Positions 14,613 to 23,927 of a stretch of 34,258 bases of DNA are shown here, piece after piece. The position numbers were made by a program, and so were the translations under genes. The DNA comes from a virus, in the IMG/VR virus record IMGVR_UViG_3300033143_002059, positions 1 to 34,258 of that record, one strand, 5' to 3'. Below the pieces are notes generated by a model. That model did no database searches and had not been told where the DNA came from. It worked only from the letters and a program-made list of their open reading frames with translations. How positions within the stretch are numbered: position 1 is the stretch's first letter; each line of letters starts with the position of its first letter.

Positions 14613-17258
14613 ATGGCTAAAATTCCAGCAAATCGCAGCGTTTGCATCTTACCGACATTCCACGAAGGAGCATTGGGCGGGGTGGCGCGACATATCGCGG
14701 GGCTGGTGCAGTATCTACCGGACTACGGCTGGGCGGTTGTCGAGGACGTTGCGGAAGCGGATATTGTGCATACGCACGCAGCGGAGCCAGCGGTAGACGT
14801 TGACGTTTACACGAATCACGGCATACATCCGATCCAGGAAAGGATGGCAGATTGGCAGAGCCTACAGAACCGCACGATCTTTGATTCAATCAAATATGCC
14901 AGAGAAGTAATCGCCGTCGCTGATTGGACGGCGGATAACTGGCGCGACTTGACCGGCGCATCCCCGCACATCATCCCCAACGGCATTGACCTGGGCGATT
15001 GGGACGGCCTGCAGGCGGACGGGCGCTGGCGCTCTGCGCTGGGCATCACCGATGAAACGCCGATCATCCTTTGGGGAAAGGTTGTTCTGTCCGACGTATG
15101 CGACCCCACGCCTGCGCTCGAATTGGCGTTACGGCGCCCTGAGGTGGCGGTCGTTATGACGGCCAGCGTCTCGCAACTACCGCAAGCGCCCGATAATGTC
15201 TATCTGGTCGGGCGGCAACAATACGAGCAGATGCAACACTTGATCGCAGAGTGTGATATTTATCTGGGCACAACGAAGGAAAATCACAGCGTGCAAGTGC
15301 TTGAGGCGATGGCTTGCGGCAAACCGGTTCTGGGTTACGCTTGGGGCGGGACTGTTGAGACAATCACAGACGGCGTTCACGGGCGGCTGGTTGAGCCTGG
15401 CGACATGGACGCACTCGAAACGGTGCTTGACGACGTGTTGGATAATGCCGACACCTACGGCAAAGCGGGGCGGGCACTGGTCGAAGATCGCTATCAATTA
15501 CAGGACATCACAGAACGCACAGCCAGGATTTATGATATGGCCTACAGCGCCAAACAGCACGAAGAAAAAGAAGGCGTGATTTGTTCAATTGTGATTCCGG
15601 TCTACAATAAAGCGCCGTTTGTCGGGGAGGCTATCCAGTCTGCGCTTCTCCAACAACACGCCCCGAACTATGAGTTGATTATCGTTGACGATGGTAGCAA
15701 GGACAACAGCCTGGCAGCAATCAGAAAGGCGATCAAAGACCAATCAACCGCCGCCATTGCCGTGACAGTGGTCAAACAGCAAAATAGCGGCGTATCTGAG
15801 GCGCGCAATAACGGAATCAGGCGAGCGCGTGGACGCTATATCTGTTGTCTGGACGCTGACGACCGCATTCATCCTCATTTTTTGCAGAGGCTATCGGCTG
15901 CGCTGGACGCCGATCCGGGGCTGGGCATCGCCTACAGCGACATGGTGACGTTTGGTCACACGCCCGGAAAGGGCAATTGGCAAGGACACATTAAAGCGTC
16001 TGAGTACGATTTCGGGCTGATGAAGCAACGCAATTTTATCCCCTGCTGCAATCTATTCAGGCGCAAAGCCTGGGAACGGGCGGGCGGCTACCGCAATATC
16101 AATCCGAGTTGGGAAGATTACGAATTCTGGTTGCGCTTGGGCAAGCTGGGATGGTACGGGCAGCGGGTACCGGGCGGTCTGTTCTTCTATCGCAAGCTGT
16201 TTCAGGAAGGGCGGGACTACGAAGCGAAAGATCATTCGCTTTACTTGCGGGCGCTGGTCAATAGCTTGCACCGGGACATCTACCCGCCAATGGTAAGCGT
16301 GGTCATTCCCTGCTACGAACACAGTCAATTCCTTGACACGGCGATCCAGTCGGCGTTACAGCAGACGTTCGCCGATCTGGAAGTCGTTGTCGTTGATGAT
16401 GGTAACAAGCCAGAAGAGGCGGAAGAGATAGCCAATATTGTATCGTTTTATGAATTGAGCGACGTGCGTCTGGTGCGTCTGGAAGAGAATCAGGGCTTGG
16501 CGGCGGCTCGCAATGCTGGCATCGAAGCGGCAAAAGGAAAATGGATCGTACCGCTGGACGCCGACGACATGCTGGATAAATCGTTTGTCGAGACTACCAT
16601 GCGAACGCTGCGCATGGATGAGGGCAGCTTCGCCTACACGGACAGCTATCTCTGGTATCCAGATGACAACAAAGAAATATTGCTTGAGGCGAACGATTAC
16701 GACTTCACTGAGATGTTGAAACACATCTCTTGGTCATGCACGATCATGCTTGCCAAATCAGCCTGGACGCTGGTCGGCGGTTACTCGGAGGAGATGAGCA
16801 AGATCGGGGGATGGGAGGATTGGGATTTCGCTATTGCACTTGGCGAGATTGGCATTTGCGGTCTGCACGTAGCAGAACCGCTATTTTATTATCGACAACA
16901 TTCTGAGACGCAAATGCGCAAAACAGCGTATGCCGTCAAACCAAGATTACAGGAAACACTTAGGCGGCGACATGCTGCCGTGTACCGAGGAGAGAGGACT
17001 ATGGGTTGCTGTGGAAGTTCAAGCAATAAAACAGATCCAACCATCGACCAATTACAAGCGGCTGCGGCTGCAATGCCTGAATCTGAGGACGGGCAACAGA
17101 TCGTCCGTTACACCGGTCGCTCAAGCGCACCCCGTCACTGGTCGACGCCAAGCGGCGCAACCTATGAGTTTTATCGCTTCCGCCCGCTGGTGGCTATGCC
17201 CGCAATTGACGCCGCCTATTTCCAGACAAAGCCCGATTTTGAGATTGTACCCGCATAG
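14613..17258 (+). CDS. Trimodular glycosyltransferase GT4-GT2-GT2 with a small phage-type C-terminal domain
   Basis: The 881-residue protein starts at ATG 14613, just after the adaptor; a longer in-frame extension lies inside that gene. Residues 1-310 are a GT-B (GT4-like) enzyme: FHEGALGGVARHIAGL, IPNGIDLGDW, and the donor-binding block VLEAMACGKPVLGYAWGG. Residues 324-555 are a GT2 domain (CSIVIPVYNKAPFVGEAI, DDGS, DADD). Residues 560-790 are a second GT2 (VSVVIPCYEHSQFLDTAI, DDG, PLDADD). Residues 797-881 (MGCCGSSSNK to the end) resemble small phage neck-region proteins. It probably builds a short glycan on virion proteins or modifies host glycans. The last domain may also be made alone (see 17001-17258). 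Confidence 0.88.
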   Translation: MAKIPANRSVCILPTFHEGALGGVARHIAGLVQYLPDYGWAVVEDVAEADIVHTHAAEPAVDVDVYTNHGIHPIQERMADWQSLQNRTIFDSIKYAREVIAVADWTADNWRDLTGASPHIIPNGIDLGDWDGLQADGRWRSALGITDETPIILWGKVVLSDVCDPTPALELALRRPEVAVVMTASVSQLPQAPDNVYLVGRQQYEQMQHLIAECDIYLGTTKENHSVQVLEAMACGKPVLGYAWGGTVETITDGVHGRLVEPGDMDALETVLDDVLDNADTYGKAGRALVEDRYQLQDITERTARIYDMAYSAKQHEEKEGVICSIVIPVYNKAPFVGEAIQSALLQQHAPNYELIIVDDGSKDNSLAAIRKAIKDQSTAAIAVTVVKQQNSGVSEARNNGIRRARGRYICCLDADDRIHPHFLQRLSAALDADPGLGIAYSDMVTFGHTPGKGNWQGHIKASEYDFGLMKQRNFIPCCNLFRRKAWERAGGYRNINPSWEDYEFWLRLGKLGWYGQRVPGGLFFYRKLFQEGRDYEAKDHSLYLRALVNSLHRDIYPPMVSVVIPCYEHSQFLDTAIQSALQQTFADLEVVVVDDGNKPEEAEEIANIVSFYELSDVRLVRLEENQGLAAARNAGIEAAKGKWIVPLDADDMLDKSFVETTMRTLRMDEGSFAYTDSYLWYPDDNKEILLEANDYDFTEMLKHISWSCTIMLAKSAWTLVGGYSEEMSKIGGWEDWDFAIALGEIGICGLHVAEPLFYYRQHSETQMRKTAYAVKPRLQETLRRRHAAVYRGERTMGCCGSSSNKTDPTIDQLQAAAAAMPESEDGQQIVRYTGRSSAPRHWSTPSGATYEFYRFRPLVAMPAIDAAYFQTKPDFEIVPA
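17001..17258 (+). CDS. Possible independently translated 85-residue C-terminal domain
   Basis: Inside the trimodular enzyme, ATG 17001 follows GAGGAGAGAGG (16987-16997), a strong Shine-Dalgarno sequence with eight bases between GGAG and the ATG. The product begins MGCCGSSSNKTDPT and contains QQIVRYTGRSSAPR and SGATYEFYRF, which resemble small phage proteins found near neck genes. It could be made both as the enzyme's tail and as a separate protein, possibly linking the enzyme to the virion. The resemblance is from memory of the pattern; dual expression is inferred. Confidence 0.5.
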   Translation: MGCCGSSSNKTDPTIDQLQAAAAAMPESEDGQQIVRYTGRSSAPRHWSTPSGATYEFYRFRPLVAMPAIDAAYFQTKPDFEIVPA

Positions 17259-17269
17259 GAGAATCGATC

Positions 17270-18232
17270 ATGCCAACTGTTTACAGCTATCCGACATATG
17301 AACAATCATACGAAACATGGAGGATGCGCGGGGGCGGTCCCGCTCATCACCAGGTGATGAAAAGCAAATATCTGGCATTCAATGATTGGGATGTTACCTA
17401 CGAGATCGGTGATGCCGATATCGTCCACGGGCACGGTGTCACCAGCCTGCCCGGTATGGACGTGCTCACAATTCACGCCGTATGGCCCACGCACATCTAC
17501 CCGGATCATCCTGCATTTTGGGATGAGCATAACGCCAAGATGGCAGCGGTCATGCAGCAAGTCGGGCAAGTGGTAGCGCTATCAGAATACACCGCCGGGC
17601 TATGCCGCGAACTGGCAGGCGTTGACGTGACGGTTGTTCCCCAGGCTATCGACCCGGAGGAGTGGGAGGATGAGCCAAATTACGATATACGCACCCACTT
17701 GGGTATCCCCGCCGACATGCCGCTGGTCATCTGGGGCAAGAACGCCGTTGACGTATTGCGCGACCCCACGGCGGCGGTGAAGTTGGCAGAGGCTAAACCA
17801 GACATCGCCGTGGTGATGACAGCAGAGCGTGACCAGGTGATCGCACAATCGGGGCAAATGCTTACAGAGAACGTCTTTTGCATCGGTACGCTGGCATTCC
17901 CCGCCATGCGCAACCTGCTACATGCCTCCGACATCTATCTGGCCACAACCATCGAATCAAGCGGGCAAGGACACCTCGAAGCTATGTATCTTGGCAAGCC
18001 AGTTCTGGGTTACAAGTGGGGTGGCGTTGCTGATACGGTTCCCGTCGGGCGTTATGGCGCTGGCGAACTGGTTGAGCCGGGCGACATTGACAGCTTGATC
18101 GACGCCTTCGATCTGGTCTGGCGGCGACGCAAAGGCTACGGAAGAAAGGCGGCGGCAACTGTGGCAAAATCGTACACATGGCCAGTCGTAATTGACCAAC
18201 TAATCGCAGTCTATGAAGAGGCAATGCAATGA
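17270..18232 (+). CDS. GT4-type glycosyltransferase
   Basis: The 320-residue GT-B enzyme has an N-terminal acceptor half (RGGGPAHHQVM, ADIVHGHGVTSLPGMDVL, VVALSEYTAG) and a donor half with VVPQAIDPEEW, PLVIWGKNAVDV, and the E-x7-E-like block ESSGQGHLEAMYLGKPVLGYKWGG. It should transfer a sugar from a nucleotide-sugar donor. Much of it parallels the GT4 domain of the preceding gene, suggesting duplication. AGGAG at 17257-17261, overlapping the previous stop, supports the ATG at 17270. It is coupled by an ATGA overlap to the methyltransferase. Confidence 0.88.
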   Translation: MPTVYSYPTYEQSYETWRMRGGGPAHHQVMKSKYLAFNDWDVTYEIGDADIVHGHGVTSLPGMDVLTIHAVWPTHIYPDHPAFWDEHNAKMAAVMQQVGQVVALSEYTAGLCRELAGVDVTVVPQAIDPEEWEDEPNYDIRTHLGIPADMPLVIWGKNAVDVLRDPTAAVKLAEAKPDIAVVMTAERDQVIAQSGQMLTENVFCIGTLAFPAMRNLLHASDIYLATTIESSGQGHLEAMYLGKPVLGYKWGGVADTVPVGRYGAGELVEPGDIDSLIDAFDLVWRRRKGYGRKAAATVAKSYTWPVVIDQLIAVYEEAMQ

Positions 18233-18834
18233 GTGACTTCACCGTTTATGAATTGGCACAACAGCAATGGGACAACGAACAAGGCAGCGCCGATCTGGTT
18301 GAGCATTTCCAGACATCGGACAACAAAACGGAGGCCGAAAAGATGGTCGCCGGATTGGTTGCCAATCTCGACCAACATGCCACCATCGTCGACCTCGGAT
18401 GTGGCCCTGGGCGCTATGTGGCGGCCCTGCCAGCGTTCCGCACCTACAAAGGCTATGACACCTCAGATCACCTTTTAACGGCTGCCAGGACGGCAAACAA
18501 AGGCGTCAAGGGCGTTCGCTTTTTCAACCGTGATCTATTCGAGGGCGCTGATTACAAAAGACCCGTTGACGTGGTGCTGAGCATCGACACCAGCCGCCAC
18601 TATCATTATCCGTTGCCTATGCTGGATGAGCTGGTCGAGCTATGGCCGGCGCGGGCGTATGTTTTCTCGATCTTGCACGGTCCAGAGGATACGCAATTGA
18701 TAAACGGGCGCTGCCTGGCAACCGCAGACGTTGACGCCTGGATGGACGGCAAGCATATCCCCGTGCAGATTGACCAGCCAATCAGCGGCGGCATGTTCGT
18801 TCGTTATATCGTTCTGGAACGAGAGGCCGATTGA
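18229..18834 (+). CDS. Class I SAM-dependent methyltransferase
   Basis: The 201-residue protein has the Rossmann-type motif I VDLGCGPGRYV at about residue 56, GYDTSDHLLTAA as motif II, and DVVLSIDTSRHYHYP in the motif IV position. There is no DNA-methyltransferase DPPY or PC motif, so small molecules, sugars or proteins are more likely substrates. Its start overlaps the GT4 gene, which suggests that it decorates the same glycan, for example by O-methylation of a sugar. That pairing is inference from gene order. Confidence 0.8.
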   Translation: MSDFTVYELAQQQWDNEQGSADLVEHFQTSDNKTEAEKMVAGLVANLDQHATIVDLGCGPGRYVAALPAFRTYKGYDTSDHLLTAARTANKGVKGVRFFNRDLFEGADYKRPVDVVLSIDTSRHYHYPLPMLDELVELWPARAYVFSILHGPEDTQLINGRCLATADVDAWMDGKHIPVQIDQPISGGMFVRYIVLEREAD

Positions 18835-18838
18835 CATA

Positions 18839-19531
18839 ATGGCTGATTCATCCAGCTTTGATTATTGGAGCGCTGACGGCGAATTAGCCCTATACCCGCC
18901 GCATGTGAACGCGGGTAGCTTTGATTATTGGAGCGCAGACGGAGAACTGGCAAGCTATCCACCAGGGACCGCAGTGGCAAACGATCCCGGCACAGCCGCC
19001 AATGATAATGATACCGGTACAATTGACTGGACAGACCCCGACAACGTGCTTGCCGACGATGCCAATGACGCCGAATTCACGGCGGGCGCTGGCGCTACGA
19101 CCTCGCACTATCTGAAAGTGACAAATTTCGGTTTTGCGCTTCCCGCTACAGCAACAATCAACGGCATTAAAATGAGCATGAAAATTGAGGCTGAAAGCGC
19201 TGACAATATGTATGATGACGGCGTGTATATCGTCAAAGATGATGTTATCGGCACCACCGATATGTCAAGCGCCACGGCATGGCCCACGACTGAAAGTAGA
19301 ACAGAGCGCGGCAATCCGACAAACAAGTGGGGCGAGTCATGGAATCATCTTGACATAAACAAAACCGGCTTTGGGGTCGCTGTTTCGGCCATTGGCGAAA
19401 ACAACAAAAAAGCCTGGATCAACCATATCAGAATGATCGTTTACTACACCGAAATGGAATCAGGAAGCGTCGGGCAGGTTGTATCACGAATACCGATCAA
19501 TACTAAAATCGGAGGTTTATTAACGAGATGA
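18839..19531 (+). CDS. Virion surface protein with WxADGE repeats and a beta-sandwich
   Basis: The 230-residue protein begins with two near-identical motifs, SFDYWSADGELALYPP and SFDYWSADGELASYPP, the same motif as in the disrupted gene after the capsid gene. The rest (GTAANDNDTGTIDW, SHYLKVTNFGFALP, ATINGIKMSM, INHIRMIVYYTE) is a beta-sandwich domain often found in phage and secreted proteins. ATG 18839 lies four bases after the methyltransferase stop. A structural or receptor-binding role is likely. It overlaps the next gene by ATGA. Confidence 0.65.
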   Translation: MADSSSFDYWSADGELALYPPHVNAGSFDYWSADGELASYPPGTAVANDPGTAANDNDTGTIDWTDPDNVLADDANDAEFTAGAGATTSHYLKVTNFGFALPATATINGIKMSMKIEAESADNMYDDGVYIVKDDVIGTTDMSSATAWPTTESRTERGNPTNKWGESWNHLDINKTGFGVAVSAIGENNKKAWINHIRMIVYYTEMESGSVGQVVSRIPINTKIGGLLTR

Positions 19532-22347
19532 CATATCTAGGCGATTTCTTAGAGGATTCAGTTTTATACTTTGCCTGGTCAACCAATGACGGCGACGGGG
19601 CAAGTATTACGCGCTCCACCGATGGCACGATCTCAATCTACAAAGACGACGGCACCGGGCAATCAGTGGCAGGCGTTACGGATACTGAGGATTTCGATGC
19701 TGTGACTGGCGTCCACATGTGCAAGATCGACACCAGTGCAGATGCGTTTTACGCCACCGGTCACGACTATACGGTCGTTTTGTCGGCTGCCACCATCGAC
19801 ACACAAACCGTCAATGCCGTACTGGCTCATTTCAGTATCGAGAATCGTTTCACCGAAGTGGATGTTGTCGCAATCAGCGGGGACACCGTCGCGGCCGATA
19901 ATCTTGAGTTGCAATATGACACAACCGGCTTGACTGGTGACACCTTCCCCGCTACACAGGCGGCGGTTGGCAATCTGACTTCTGGCTCCGCTGCTATCAA
20001 CACTACGGCCAAGAGCGCCCCGGACGGCTTTGTTCTCACAACCGGACTAAATGAGGCCAATGACGAGGACAGCACGCACGCCCTCGACGGCACAACTCAC
20101 GACCTCGAAGATAACGGCGGAACAACGGACGCCTATTATATTTTCGATGTGGGCGGTAACGGTGTTCCGGTTTCCATCACCTGGCACGGCTACGCACAAT
20201 CACAAGGCGATTCCTACGCCATTTATGCCTACAATTGGGTCGGGACAGCGTATGAGCAGATCGGAACGATTGTGGCGTCAAACGGCACGACGATAAGTGC
20301 AGAGATATTTGACCTTACAAATGCGCATGTCGGCACTGGTGCCAATATCGGGCTTGTGCGCTTCCGCTTCCAATCTACGGACGGGACAAAATTCGCTACA
20401 GACCGTATCACCTGCTCTTATGCCGTGGTCGCTGAATCGGTTGGCTATGCTGACGGCGCTATTTGGGTAGACTCTGCCGGTACGGCTGGCAGTGAGAATT
20501 ATGTCAATGGCACGGCTGACAATCCCTGCCCGTGGGCTAATGCTCTTGTCATCTCGGCGTCGTTGGGAATCAAGCGTTTCCACATCGCCAGCGGCGTGAC
20601 AATTACACTGGCGGCAAACTCAGACAATTACACGCTCCTGGGCATGGGCTGGACGCTGGCGCTGGGCGGGCAATCCATCGAAGGCGTGTTTGTTGAGGGC
20701 GCTTCGGTTGCTGGCATCGGCACAGCGACGGTAACGATGCCTCGCTTTGAGAAGTGCGGGATCGGCGTGGTCACAATGCCGCCAAGTATCCTGCGCTGGT
20801 GTGGCATTGGCGCTGGCGCCGGGCAATTCACAGCCGGAAGCGCCGGGCAGTATTTTATTATCGATTGCGTGTCGATGGTTCCCGGTTCTGGCTCGCCTGT
20901 GTTTGTTTTTTCTGGAATGGGATCGACCACGGGAATCAATACGAGGCGCTGGAGCGGTGGAGCACAGTACACCCTAGACACGCAATGCACGTTATCGCAT
21001 GAGGTGGTGACAGGTGGCGGAACTACAATCACGCCAGCAGATGCCAATGTTGAGATTCGAGGCATCACCCGATCCGTGACGCTGAATCTATCGGATACGG
21101 ACAGCGGTAACGTGATTCAGTTCGTAGGAACTACCGGGCCAATCACCATCACGGCGTCTGGCGCTGCTGACAATGCTACCGTCAACCTGTACGGCGTTTC
21201 GGCTTCGCTTGCAGATGCCGGGCACGGCACAACGAACGATTACACCGTCAATCAGGAAAATATCAACATCGAAGCCGACACCGCTTTAACCGACTACGAC
21301 CCGCCGACGAAATTAGAAATGGATAGCGGCTTCGCAGCATTGAACGATCTCACGGCGGCGCAAGTCAACGCAGAGGTTGACACGGCTCTGGCTGATTACG
21401 ACGGGCCAACGAAAGCGGAGCTAGACAATGCAGTCGCACCACTGGCCACATCGGCGGCGCTGGCTACGGTTGACGGCAACGTTGACGCTATCCTGCTGGA
21501 CACGGGCACAGACGGCGTGCTGCTGGCCAATGACGCAATCACACGAGACAAATACGACGAAAGCACAGCTTTCCCGCTCAGGGCGTCTGACACGGGTAGC
21601 ACGGAGGTGGCTCGCACCGGCGCTGACGGTGATTCGCTGGAAACGATAAGCGACGAAATCGCAGCGCTCAATGACGTCTCGCTTGTGGATGTAAATGCTG
21701 CGGTTGACATCGCACTGGTAGACATCCATCTGGATCATCTTCTCGCAGTCGATTACGACCCGGCCAGCAAGCCGGGCGTAGCAACGGCGCTGCTAAACGA
21801 ATTGGTCGAGGATGACGGCGGCGTTAGCCGTTACACAGAGAACGCACTGGAAGAAGGCCCGACGGGTGACGTTACGGTATCGGCGGCGGCGGTGTGGGCA
21901 TACGTGACCCGCACGTTGACCGGTAGCACGGGCGGCATCACAATCATCTCTGCTGTGAGCGGTTCAAAGATTACGGTCTATGCAAACGATACTTGGTCAT
22001 TTACTCTGACCGATTCCGACCTTGCTCTGACTGATTACGAGGCGCTGGCGTTCGTGGTTCGAGGCAATACCGGCGAAGATGATGACGCTATCCTGATTGT
22101 GCGCGACGACGATGGCCTGGTGCGCATCGGCGGCGCTGCTCCAATCAATGCAGCCAACGGCACGCTGACGAACATCGCTACGGCATTCTCGGTACTGATT
22201 GCCATCGACGAAACGGACATCGAGACGTTCGGGAACAAGACTTGGTTCCTCAAGGGATTCGACACGACGCCCGCCACGGATGAAGGCTACACGCTGGCAA
22301 CCGGCACGTTCACGATCAACCGCCCCGGCTTGCAGGCACAGGAGTAA
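19528..22347 (+). CDS. Large tail fibre or spike-like protein
   Basis: The 939-residue protein opens with a beta-rich domain (LGDFLEDSVLYFAWSTND, SISIYKDDGT-like, FYATGHDYTVVLSA) resembling N-terminal domains of phage receptor-binding and baseplate proteins of the BppU type. The middle (residues about 300-590) looks like a beta-helix. Residues 590-700 contain repeated alpha-helical segments (LTAAQVNAEVDTALADYDGPTK). The C-terminus from about 775 is a beta-sandwich. It is a probable fibre, spike or other surface protein. Its place in a glycosyltransferase cassette suggests that it may be a substrate. GGAGG precedes the ATGA start. Confidence 0.6.
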   Translation: MTYLGDFLEDSVLYFAWSTNDGDGASITRSTDGTISIYKDDGTGQSVAGVTDTEDFDAVTGVHMCKIDTSADAFYATGHDYTVVLSAATIDTQTVNAVLAHFSIENRFTEVDVVAISGDTVAADNLELQYDTTGLTGDTFPATQAAVGNLTSGSAAINTTAKSAPDGFVLTTGLNEANDEDSTHALDGTTHDLEDNGGTTDAYYIFDVGGNGVPVSITWHGYAQSQGDSYAIYAYNWVGTAYEQIGTIVASNGTTISAEIFDLTNAHVGTGANIGLVRFRFQSTDGTKFATDRITCSYAVVAESVGYADGAIWVDSAGTAGSENYVNGTADNPCPWANALVISASLGIKRFHIASGVTITLAANSDNYTLLGMGWTLALGGQSIEGVFVEGASVAGIGTATVTMPRFEKCGIGVVTMPPSILRWCGIGAGAGQFTAGSAGQYFIIDCVSMVPGSGSPVFVFSGMGSTTGINTRRWSGGAQYTLDTQCTLSHEVVTGGGTTITPADANVEIRGITRSVTLNLSDTDSGNVIQFVGTTGPITITASGAADNATVNLYGVSASLADAGHGTTNDYTVNQENINIEADTALTDYDPPTKLEMDSGFAALNDLTAAQVNAEVDTALADYDGPTKAELDNAVAPLATSAALATVDGNVDAILLDTGTDGVLLANDAITRDKYDESTAFPLRASDTGSTEVARTGADGDSLETISDEIAALNDVSLVDVNAAVDIALVDIHLDHLLAVDYDPASKPGVATALLNELVEDDGGVSRYTENALEEGPTGDVTVSAAAVWAYVTRTLTGSTGGITIISAVSGSKITVYANDTWSFTLTDSDLALTDYEALAFVVRGNTGEDDDAILIVRDDDGLVRIGGAAPINAANGTLTNIATAFSVLIAIDETDIETFGNKTWFLKGFDTTPATDEGYTLATGTFTINRPGLQAQE

Positions 22348-22350
22348 ACG

Positions 22351-23031
22351 ATGAACGTCTGCCCGATTGTGATGGTACGGAATGAGCAGTATTATATCCG
22401 GCAAGTTCTGCAACCGCTGGCCAGAGCCTTTGATTTGGTTCTGGTCGGCGATACCGGGTCCACAGATGGCACGGTGCGTATTGCTCGCTTGGTTGCGCCC
22501 AATGTCGAGGTTGTCGAGTACGGCCCGCAGAATATGACCGCGCTTACACAGGTGCGCAAGTGGCTTTGCGATATTGCCCTTGAGCGGGGCTATGAATACG
22601 CCATGCAGGTGGACGGCGACGAATTGATCCACCCGCTGGCATTGGCACAACTGGCGGCGCTGGAATTGCCACCAGGGAAACGGGCGGGCTTTACGACGAT
22701 GGTGAGCGTTGATCTTGACGATAATCGCAATTGGTTGCGCCTGGATGATTTCTACAATCGTCTGGCATTCTACCCGCTGAATGAGCGGCAAGTTGGCACC
22801 TATCCGTTTGAGTGGCCCGCTTGTTTCAAGCATCCGACAACCTATCATTACTTCGAGACGCCGCCGGGGCTATCTTCTCACGGCTTGCACCTGCATCGCT
22901 TACAGCGCAGCCCGAATGATGAACAGGTTTATCGTCGTCAGGAAAAACAAAAGCAATTTGCGATGAAGGATAAAGAGGGCGTCGAAGTGCTGAATCGCTT
23001 GGGATCATCGTGGACGGAGCTTCTAAAATGA
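22351..23031 (+). CDS. GT2-type glycosyltransferase
   Basis: The 226-residue protein has a GT-A fold signature: the N-terminal CPIVMVRNEQYYIRQVL, FDLVLVGDTGSTDGT (nucleotide-binding loop) and the DxD-like QVDGDELIHP that binds the metal and sugar nucleotide. It resembles family 2 enzymes that add a single sugar. It starts three bases after the large fibre gene and overlaps the phosphatase-superfamily gene by ATGA, linking fibre, sugar transfer and hydrolase in one operon. Confidence 0.85.
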   Translation: MNVCPIVMVRNEQYYIRQVLQPLARAFDLVLVGDTGSTDGTVRIARLVAPNVEVVEYGPQNMTALTQVRKWLCDIALERGYEYAMQVDGDELIHPLALAQLAALELPPGKRAGFTTMVSVDLDDNRNWLRLDDFYNRLAFYPLNERQVGTYPFEWPACFKHPTTYHYFETPPGLSSHGLHLHRLQRSPNDEQVYRRQEKQKQFAMKDKEGVEVLNRLGSSWTELLK

Positions 23032-23927
23032 GGCTATTATTCATCGGATTGGATGGCTTGGGCCTGACACGAGCAGAACGCTATCTGCTCGCCAACCTAC
23101 CGGACGCCTTGCGCTGGGGTGAATTGAGCGCCGAGCCGGGCGACCTTTGCAACACCGGTCCGAGTTGGACAAGCATCTTTACCGGTCAGCCAGCAGCGGA
23201 GCATGGCATCACCAGTTTGGTCGGAACGCCCAAGGACGGCTCGAAGGTGTTCAGGGATTTGCCCGGTCAATATCTGTTTGAGCAATTGCCAGGGACTACC
23301 GGTTGCATGAACATCCCCACGACCTATCCACCACGCGCCAGGTCTGGCGATTGGATGATTTCGGGCTATCCGTTCCAGCCCGTAAGCACGCCGGCAAACC
23401 TGTTGAATGGCTTGGATTATGTCTCAGATTACGCAAAGGCCGTCAACCTGCAACGCGCAGACCGAGGTGAATCATGGTTCTGGCCGGATGAAAACGAATT
23501 GCAGCAAGCGTTCACAATCATGCACATGATCGAGGAAATAAGGCTATCAACCCTGCGACGGTTGCCGGCGGTCGACAATCTATTCGTTGCCAATTGCATG
23601 TATGATCGGGGCGGGCATTTATGCCACGACCTTGACGAACACGAGCAAACCGAACCGCTGAATTATGCGGCGAAGCGTGTTGCGGATTGGGCGCTTCGAG
23701 TGATTGCACGTTTCCCCGCTCAGACGACAGTGCTTTGTAGTGATCATGGTTGGTCACAGGCTGAAAATCGACACGCACCTGGTGGATTCTATGCCATGTT
23801 CGGCGCTGGCGTTGAACCGGTACGGGTGGATCTCAAAAACTACGAATTGAAAGCGGTTATTGAGGACGCCTTGCTCGCAACCGATCCAGACGTTCACGAA
23901 CGCATGGAGGCGCTAGGCTATGTTTGA
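23028..23927 (+). CDS. Alkaline phosphatase superfamily enzyme (type I phosphodiesterase-like)
   Basis: The 299-residue protein starts MRLLFIGLDGLG with Asp9 as a metal ligand. GPSWTSIFTGQPAAEHGI contains the usual Ser/Thr nucleophile position (Thr48). MYDRGGHLCHD and SDHGWSQAENRHAPGGF supply the second metal site. This is the pattern of type I phosphodiesterases, nucleotide pyrophosphatases and phosphoglycerate mutase-like enzymes. There is no signal peptide, so it acts in the cytoplasm or on the virion. It may process sugar nucleotides or transfer phospho-groups onto glycans, but the substrate is unknown. I use ATG 23028 (ATGA overlap) rather than GTG 23010. Confidence 0.8.
   Translation: MRLLFIGLDGLGLTRAERYLLANLPDALRWGELSAEPGDLCNTGPSWTSIFTGQPAAEHGITSLVGTPKDGSKVFRDLPGQYLFEQLPGTTGCMNIPTTYPPRARSGDWMISGYPFQPVSTPANLLNGLDYVSDYAKAVNLQRADRGESWFWPDENELQQAFTIMHMIEEIRLSTLRRLPAVDNLFVANCMYDRGGHLCHDLDEHEQTEPLNYAAKRVADWALRVIARFPAQTTVLCSDHGWSQAENRHAPGGFYAMFGAGVEPVRVDLKNYELKAVIEDALLATDPDVHERMEALGYV

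Noticed and set aside
21997-22848. Minus-strand open frame of 283 residues across the fibre/GT2 junction
   Set aside because: It crosses two real genes on the other strand, and its composition (many Gln, His and Arg) is typical of antisense translation.
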